From assembly GCA_030618905.1 (NCBI GenBank), contig JAUXCL010000059.1, forward strand, positions 1 to 12,520: 12,520 bases of DNA, read 5' to 3'. This DNA is from Bacteroidales bacterium. Lineage in GTDB: Bacteria; Bacteroidota; Bacteroidia; Bacteroidales; B18-G4. Made by a program: the position numbers and the translations under genes. The notes under the pieces are model-generated. The model had not been told where the DNA came from. It was given only the letters and a program-made list of their open reading frames with translations, and made no database searches. Below are positions 7,817 to 12,520 of this stretch, piece after piece. Positions within the stretch are counted from its first letter, which is position 1, and the number at the start of each line of letters is the position of its first letter.

Positions 7817-8803
7817 ATGAAAGACTATAATAATAACCTTGATGTCGTTCATATCCTGCTAAAATGGAAATACCATATTTTAATTATCACTGTCGTAAGT
7901 GTTATTTTAGCAATACTCTTTTCCAGTCCGCTTTTTATCACTCCTAAATTCAAGTCTACTGCGGTTGCCTATCCAGCCAACATGTCTGCCTATTCTGATG
8001 AAAGTCAAACAGAACAAATGTTACAGATTTTACAGGCAAAAGATATCCAGGATAGCGTGATCAAGAAATTTGATTTGTCTAAGCATTGGGAGATTGACAG
8101 CAATTACAAGTTTTTCTACACCATGATTTATTATGAGTATAGTAAAAGTGTGAATGTCAGCAAAACACCATATGAATCTGTCAACATCACTGTCCTTGAC
8201 AAAGATCCACAAATGGCCAATGATATGGTATACGCCATCCTGGATTTTTTCAATAAGAAAGTGAGAAGGCTACATAATGAAAAGTATCTTGAGGTGATCA
8301 GGATGTATAAAGATATCCTGAATGTGAAGGAACAGGGAATAGATTCCCTGCAAAATGCGCTAAAAGTACTTGGTGTGGATTATGGCCTGATTGACTTTGA
8401 CAATCAGTCACTTGAAATAACAAAAGGTTATCTGAGAACGGTTACGGGAGCCAGCCATGGGACAATTAATGAGGATGGGGTTGAGGAGTTAAAGGCTAAT
8501 ATGGAAGAGAAGGGTGGAGAGCTGATTATGCTGGTTGAGTCATTACGCCAGGAGGCCCGTACTTATGCAAATTTGAAAGCCGATTATGAAGATGCGATCC
8601 GTTTTTATACGGATGAGTTATCCTATGCCAATGTTGTTTCTTATCCATTTCCGGCAGACAAGAAATCTCATCCGATTCGTTGGCTTATCATTGTATTTAC
8701 AGGCCTTGCAACATTTGTCCTGACACTTTTGCTTGTGCTATTTCTTGATATGTACAGATCAAGGGTCAGGGAGCAACTGAATAATAAATCACCCCAAAAG
8801 TAA
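7817..8803 (+). CDS. Wzz-like chain-length regulator, second copy (polysaccharide co-polymerase)
   Basis: The second tandem copy has 328 residues and the same architecture: helix 1 at about 19-36, a periplasmic part with coiled-coil character at about 150-265, and helix 2 at 289-311. Segments shared with copy one are SSPLFITPKF (36-45), TEQMLQIL (65-72), VLDKDPQMAND (126-136), DSLQNALKVLGVDYG (176-190) and KKSHPIRW (282-289). Outside these blocks the two differ widely, so the duplication is old or each copy has its own role. No kinase domain is present. It starts 43 bases after copy one with no promoter-like site between them, so they are probably cotranscribed. Its TAA stop is in the same frame as the downstream ligase, 12 bases before the ligase start proposed here. 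Confidence 0.88.
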   Translation: MKDYNNNLDVVHILLKWKYHILIITVVSVILAILFSSPLFITPKFKSTAVAYPANMSAYSDESQTEQMLQILQAKDIQDSVIKKFDLSKHWEIDSNYKFFYTMIYYEYSKSVNVSKTPYESVNITVLDKDPQMANDMVYAILDFFNKKVRRLHNEKYLEVIRMYKDILNVKEQGIDSLQNALKVLGVDYGLIDFDNQSLEITKGYLRTVTGASHGTINEDGVEELKANMEEKGGELIMLVESLRQEARTYANLKADYEDAIRFYTDELSYANVVSYPFPADKKSHPIRWLIIVFTGLATFVLTLLLVLFLDMYRSRVREQLNNKSPQK

Positions 8804-8815
8804 CGCCTTATAGAC

Positions 8816-10273
8816 CTGATTGAAAAATACAAGATACCACTGATCTACCTGATCAGTTTTGCTTTCATTGCCATCAATTGTTACCTGTTGGTGCATGAGG
8901 AGTATTATATGCTGCTTGCCCCGGTATTCCTGGTTTTATTATTTCTTTATCTCTTTTCACTGGACAAGGTCATCATGATGATCGTTTTCCTCACTCCATT
9001 AGCCGTCAACTATAAAAATTATGATCTGGGCATAGGGATTTCTTTGCCAACAGAACCATTAATGCTTGGTGTTTTGTTTATCTTTTTGATTCGTCTGTTC
9101 TATGATGGTGGATATAATACCAGGATCCTTAAGCATCCGGTCACGATTGCAATATTAATTAACCTGTTTTGGCTATTCATTACGATATTCACCAGTGAAA
9201 TTCCGCTTGTATCAGTCAAATTTTTCGTGGCCAGGTTATGGTTTCTCGTTCCCTTTTATTTCATTGCAGTGATCATCTTTAGAAAGTACAAAAACATCAA
9301 CACCTTCCTTTGGATGTATGTTATCCCACTGGTGTTTGTGGTACTGTATACACTTTTTAATCATGCGCAATATGGGTTTGACAAACCCTCAAGTAATATG
9401 GTGATGCATCCTTTTTATAATGACCATACTGCATACGGTGCTATTTTGGCCATTTTCATTCCGGTTGTATTTGGTTTCTTTTTTAGGAAAAATCAATCAA
9501 AATCGGCTCAGCTGATGTCTTTCGCTGTGTTATTCATCCTGGTTATGGGCATTGTTTTTTCATACAGCCGGGCCGCCTGGCTTAGTTTATCCTTTTCATT
9601 AGTGCTGTTCATTATCATTCGCCTCAGGATTAAATTCAGATATGTCTTCAGTGTTTTAGTATTATTAGGAGGCTTGTTTTACCTGTTTCAGTTTCAGTTT
9701 ATTGACCGCCTCGAAAAGAATAAACAGGATTCCTCAACTGACTTTCTGGAGCATATCCAATCCATATCCAATATTTCTTCCGATGCCAGTAACCTGGAAC
9801 GGATCAACCGTTGGAATTGTGCTATTCGATTATTCATGGAGAGACCATTCTTCGGGTGGGGTCCGGGTACCTATCAGTTTGTATATGCCCCATTCCAGCG
9901 CTCCAAAGAGAAGACTATCATCAGTACAAATGCAGGTGATATGGGCAATGCACATAGTGAATATATTGGCCCCCTGTCGGAGTCCGGGGTCCTGGGCATG
10001 CTGACTTTCATTGCCATAATCATTGCAGTGATGGTAACGGGTTTAAGGGTATATAAACGAGCCCGAAGTCCGGAAGTCAAGTTGCTGAGCATGACTGTCC
10101 TGTTGGGATTATTTTCTTATTTCGTTCACGGTCTCCTGAACAATTTTCTGGATTCAGATAAAGCTTCGGTCCCTTTTTGGGGATTGATCGCTGTCATTGT
10201 TGCCCTTGATCTTTACCACAAAAACAAGAGCTCATACGAGATTATGGAAGGTGATAAACAGGATAAAAAATAA
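8816..10273 (+). CDS. O-antigen ligase or polymerase (Wzy_C/WaaL family), probable CTG start
   Basis: This polytopic inner-membrane enzyme either transfers undecaprenyl-linked O-antigen to lipid A-core or polymerises glycan repeats in the periplasm; the family does not settle which. About 11-12 helices are visible. Numbered from the CTG at 8816 (485 residues), family motifs are VMHPFYNDHTAYGA (196-209), FSYSRAAWLSL (248-258) with Arg252, GWGPGTYQ (347-354) and NAHSEYIGPLSESG (378-391) with His380. The Arg and His correspond to residues needed in WaaL. The first ATG, GTG or TTG in frame is TTG at 8888, but the codons from 8816 to 8887 spell MIEKYKIPLIYLI and the rest of a normal first helix, which a TTG start would remove. 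No ATG, GTG or TTG lies between the in-frame TAA at 8801 and 8888, so CTG is the best available start. A TTG (8888) or GTG (8891) start remains possible. Confidence 0.88.
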   Translation: MIEKYKIPLIYLISFAFIAINCYLLVHEEYYMLLAPVFLVLLFLYLFSLDKVIMMIVFLTPLAVNYKNYDLGIGISLPTEPLMLGVLFIFLIRLFYDGGYNTRILKHPVTIAILINLFWLFITIFTSEIPLVSVKFFVARLWFLVPFYFIAVIIFRKYKNINTFLWMYVIPLVFVVLYTLFNHAQYGFDKPSSNMVMHPFYNDHTAYGAILAIFIPVVFGFFFRKNQSKSAQLMSFAVLFILVMGIVFSYSRAAWLSLSFSLVLFIIIRLRIKFRYVFSVLVLLGGLFYLFQFQFIDRLEKNKQDSSTDFLEHIQSISNISSDASNLERINRWNCAIRLFMERPFFGWGPGTYQFVYAPFQRSKEKTIISTNAGDMGNAHSEYIGPLSESGVLGMLTFIAIIIAVMVTGLRVYKRARSPEVKLLSMTVLLGLFSYFVHGLLNNFLDSDKASVPFWGLIAVIVALDLYHKNKSSYEIMEGDKQDKK

Positions 10274-10276
10274 GGC

Positions 10277-11218
10277 TTATTCTTCTCTGTTCTTCAACTT
10301 TTCAAACAATTCGGGAAGCCTCCTGACCATTGCCATTTCACGAAGGGTTATTTTTGCCTCCTGGACAGGGGCACCATAATATACCTTATTCCCTGGGATT
10401 GATTTGGATACCGCGGAGTTGGCATATATCACAGCTTTCTTACCAATTACTACGTCTTTGTTGACAATGACGCTACCCCACATGACGACATCATCTTCAA
10501 TCCTGGTGACGCCGGCTATTGCGCAGTGAGCGGCAAACAAGCAAAACTTCCCGATCACGGTGTCATGACCTATCTGGATATGGTTATCCAGTTTGGAAGA
10601 TTCACCAATCTCCGTATCACCTGTAACACCTTTGTCGATAGTACAACATGCACCGATCTCAACATTATCATGGATAATAACCCTGCCACAGGAATTGAAC
10701 TTCACTGTCTTGCCATCACGTTTTTGGAAATAAAATGCATCTGCACCAATTACCGTATTAGCATGGATGATCACATTATCTCCGATGACAGAATGATCAT
10801 AAAGGCAAACATTGGGATGGATGATGCAATGCTTACCGATTTTAACATGGTTGCCAACAAAAACCCCCGGTTGCAGCACTGTCCCCTGGCCAATTTCAGC
10901 TGAGGGGCTAATATTTTGAGTCGCGTGTACAAAGGGCCTGAAGTGTTTAATCAGCTTGTTAAAATCCAAAAATGGGTCATCAGACACAATCAGCGCCTTA
11001 CCCTCCGGTTTATCTACTTTCTTATTGATCAGAATTGTTGTTGCGGCAGAATTAAGTGCTTTGGAATAGTACTTTGGATGATCGACAAAAGTTATATCCC
11101 CTGGCTCAACCATATGAATTTCATTCAGGCCGGTAACCAAAAAATCAGGATCACCTTCAAAGGGGGCATTGATTAGGTTTGCTAATTCCTTTAATGTTTG
11201 AGCAGGTTCGATCTTCAT
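10277..11218 (-). CDS. Second LpxD-like UDP-3-O-acylglucosamine N-acyltransferase
   Basis: LpxD adds the N-linked hydroxy fatty acid from acyl-ACP to UDP-3-O-acyl-glucosamine, the third step of lipid A synthesis, in the cytoplasm. The 313-residue product has an LpxD N-terminal domain (about 1-100, including PGDITFVDHPKY at 39-50) and a left-handed beta-helix of hexapeptide repeats (about 105-275). Typical LpxD segments are CTIDKGVTGDT (192-202) and LDNHIQIGHDTVIG (210-223), where His218 matches catalytic His239 of the E. coli enzyme. The usual GADGFGF is changed to GADAFYF (158-164), and the protein is shorter than a standard LpxD of about 345 residues. From memory, Bacteroidota often carry a second lpxD-like gene after efp, apart from the true lpxD upstream of lpxC/fabZ and lpxA. 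The substrate may therefore differ. It starts 12 bases after efp. Confidence 0.87.
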   Translation of the reverse strand: MKIEPAQTLKELANLINAPFEGDPDFLVTGLNEIHMVEPGDITFVDHPKYYSKALNSAATTILINKKVDKPEGKALIVSDDPFLDFNKLIKHFRPFVHATQNISPSAEIGQGTVLQPGVFVGNHVKIGKHCIIHPNVCLYDHSVIGDNVIIHANTVIGADAFYFQKRDGKTVKFNSCGRVIIHDNVEIGACCTIDKGVTGDTEIGESSKLDNHIQIGHDTVIGKFCLFAAHCAIAGVTRIEDDVVMWGSVIVNKDVVIGKKAVIYANSAVSKSIPGNKVYYGAPVQEAKITLREMAMVRRLPELFEKLKNREE

Positions 11219-11230
11219 CGGGGTGTGTCT

Positions 11231-11797
11231 TTATGCATTCACGCGTTCGGAATAATTTCCTGAACGGGTATCAACCTTTATTTTATCGCCTATGTTAATG
11301 AACAAAGGCACCTTCACTTTCGCACCTGTTTCTACGGTTGCTTCCTTAAGTGCGTTAGTGGCTGTATTGCCTTTTTCCCCCGGTTCTGTGTAAGTAACTT
11401 CCAGTACAACGTAAGCCGGCATATCACAGGAGATTGTAGTGTCAGTGTCAACGTGGACAACAATCTCTACTTCCTGGCCTTCTTTAAGCAAACCCGGTGC
11501 GGGGATTAAACTCTTATCGATAAAAGTCTGTTCATAAGTTTCAGTATTCATGAAATGAAAAGCTTCTCCGTCATTGTACAAATATTGGTACTTCCGTCTT
11601 TCAATCCGCTGGACATTAATTTTAACACCTGCATTGAAGGTATTGGGAAGGACTTTCCCGCTTTTTAGGTTTTTGAGCTTGGTCCTCACAAATGCCGGAC
11701 CTTTTCCTGGTTTAACATGCTGGAATTCAACGATGGTAAAAAGATCGCCATTGTGTTCAATAACCAATCCATTTCTGAAATCAGAGGTAGTTGCCAT
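11231..11797 (-). CDS. efp: Translation elongation factor P
   Basis: EF-P binds between the ribosomal P and E sites and relieves stalling at consecutive prolines. The 188 residues match the family length of three beta-barrel domains: KOW-like domain I (about 1-64) and two OB folds (about 65-126 and 127-188). The tip loop of domain I reads KPGKGPAF (29-36), and Lys32 is the position that carries a modification in many bacteria. The C-terminal signature GDKIKVDTRSGNYSERV (170-186) is intact. The start MATTSDFRNG is the usual form. The gene lies 15 bases after lpxA and 12 before the LpxD-like gene, so it is translated from a lipid A operon transcript. The modification enzyme is not in the window. 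Confidence 0.97.
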   Translation of the reverse strand: MATTSDFRNGLVIEHNGDLFTIVEFQHVKPGKGPAFVRTKLKNLKSGKVLPNTFNAGVKINVQRIERRKYQYLYNDGEAFHFMNTETYEQTFIDKSLIPAPGLLKEGQEVEIVVHVDTDTTISCDMPAYVVLEVTYTEPGEKGNTATNALKEATVETGAKVKVPLFINIGDKIKVDTRSGNYSERVNA

Positions 11798-11812
11798 GCT
11801 GAGGGAATGAGT

Positions 11813-12520
11813 TTATATTTCTGTTTTTTGAAACTTCGTATATCCTTTCATGATCCCACGGGTAGAACGTGAGATAAAGGACAGTATCTCATCTTTCTCG
11901 GGTGAGGCCGGAATCTCAGCCTCAATATAGTTAACAGCTTGAGAAACATTATAATTTTTCAGGTAAATTAAACGATAAATATCCTGAATATCATTGATCT
12001 TATCATTGCTAAATCCTCTTCTTCTCAAACCAATAGAGTTTACCCCAACATAGGACAAGGGCTCACGCGCTGCCTTAGTATAGGGAGGGACGTCCTTTCT
12101 GACCAGTCCGCCGCCGGATATAAAAGCATGTGTGCCAATCTGTGCAAATTGATGAACAGCAGCCATACCACCAATGATAGCCCAATCGTCGATCGTGATA
12201 TGACCTGCCAGGGTGGCGGCATTTGCAAGGATTACATTATCACCGATAATACAATCATGAGCCACATGGCAGTAAGCCATCAGCAGACAGTTGTTACCTA
12301 CCACGGTTTCATTGTTGGCTTTTGTGCCTCTGTTGATCGTAGCAAATTCCCTGACAGTAGTATTATTTCCAATCTTCACCAGGGTTTCTTCTCCATCATA
12401 TTTGAGGTCCTGAGGAATGGCAGCGATAACTGCTCCAGGAAAGACTCTGCAATTCTTTCCGATCCTGGCACCTTCCATGATCGTGACATTGGAGCCAATC
12501 CAGGTGCCTTCCTCAATCAC
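11813..12520 (-). CDS. lpxA: Acyl-ACP--UDP-N-acetylglucosamine O-acyltransferase, N-terminus outside the window
   Basis: LpxA performs the first step of lipid A synthesis, moving a 3-hydroxyacyl chain from ACP to UDP-GlcNAc in the cytoplasm. The frame is open to the right edge; the last codon seen, GTG, is internal. Alignment by eye with the E. coli enzyme shows about 37 missing N-terminal residues. The 235 visible residues hold the hexapeptide beta-helix, the catalytic HVAHDC (His85 and His88, matching E. coli His122 and His125), ATLAGHITIDDWAIIGGMAAVHQF (102-125) and the helical C-terminal domain with GLRRRGFS and SRSTRGIMKGY. Residue 136, matching the acyl ruler Gly173 of E. coli, is glycine, which fits a long acyl chain (14 carbons or more) by analogy. 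In many Bacteroidota an lpxC/fabZ fusion lies upstream; that part is not visible here. Confidence 0.95.
   Translation of the reverse strand: MIEEGTWIGSNVTIMEGARIGKNCRVFPGAVIAAIPQDLKYDGEETLVKIGNNTTVREFATINRGTKANNETVVGNNCLLMAYCHVAHDCIIGDNVILANAATLAGHITIDDWAIIGGMAAVHQFAQIGTHAFISGGGLVRKDVPPYTKAAREPLSYVGVNSIGLRRRGFSNDKINDIQDIYRLIYLKNYNVSQAVNYIEAEIPASPEKDEILSFISRSTRGIMKGYTKFQKTEI

Noticed and set aside
9702..10004. 100-codon plus-strand frame inside the ligase
   Set aside because: It is an out-of-frame shadow of the ligase, which has clear family motifs across the same bases.
10526..10903. 125-codon open frame on the plus strand
   Set aside because: It lies wholly antisense to the LpxD-like gene, whose hexapeptide repeats leave open frames on the other strand; its product has no recognisable domain.

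Overview
The window looks like chromosomal DNA of a member of the Bacteroidota. It is fairly AT-rich, and the start codons lack purine-rich ribosome binding sites. Promoter-like sites fit the Bacteroidota pattern (TTG/TTTG, about 19 bases, then TAnnTTTG). The gene order lpxA - efp - second lpxD, and purD beside a membrane protein of the DUF6427 type, are arrangements I associate with this phylum. The genus cannot be read from the sequence.

Left block (1-5036, minus strand): a compact co-directional cluster read from right to left. It runs from a family 4 glycosyltransferase to purD (purine synthesis), a polytopic membrane protein of unknown function, rnhB (RNase HII), and an unrecognised membrane-anchored protein that leaves the window at its 3' end. 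The gaps between the first four genes are 4, 20 and 4 bases, so they are probably one transcript.

Middle block (5201-10273, plus strand): a small surface-polysaccharide locus. It holds a Wzx-type flippase, two tandem Wzz-like chain-length regulators that are paralogues of each other, and a Wzy/WaaL-type O-antigen ligase or polymerase. A 164-base divergent region separates it from the left block and contains a perfect 18-bp palindrome that carries a TAAATTTG promoter element on each strand. A second promoter candidate precedes the first Wzz-like gene. The ligase has no ATG, GTG or TTG start ahead of a well-formed first membrane helix, so a CTG start is proposed.

Right block (10277-12520, minus strand): lpxA (5' end outside the window), efp and a second, divergent lpxD, with gaps of 15 and 12 bases. 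It converges on the ligase with only 3 bases between the two stop codons.

Taken together, lipid A acylation (LpxA, LpxD-like) and O-antigen handling (flippase, chain-length control, ligase) sit side by side, which suggests a role in outer-membrane lipopolysaccharide assembly. The locus is incomplete as an O-antigen pathway: apart from one glycosyltransferase it holds no sugar-nucleotide synthesis genes, no initiating transferase, and no outer-membrane export protein or tyrosine kinase. I found no tRNA, rRNA, CRISPR array, insertion sequence or convincing GC-rich terminator, and no stretch over 300 bases without a gene. Most of the window is ordinary. The points most worth a second look are the palindromic divergent promoter, the missing canonical start of the ligase, and the paired Wzz-like genes.
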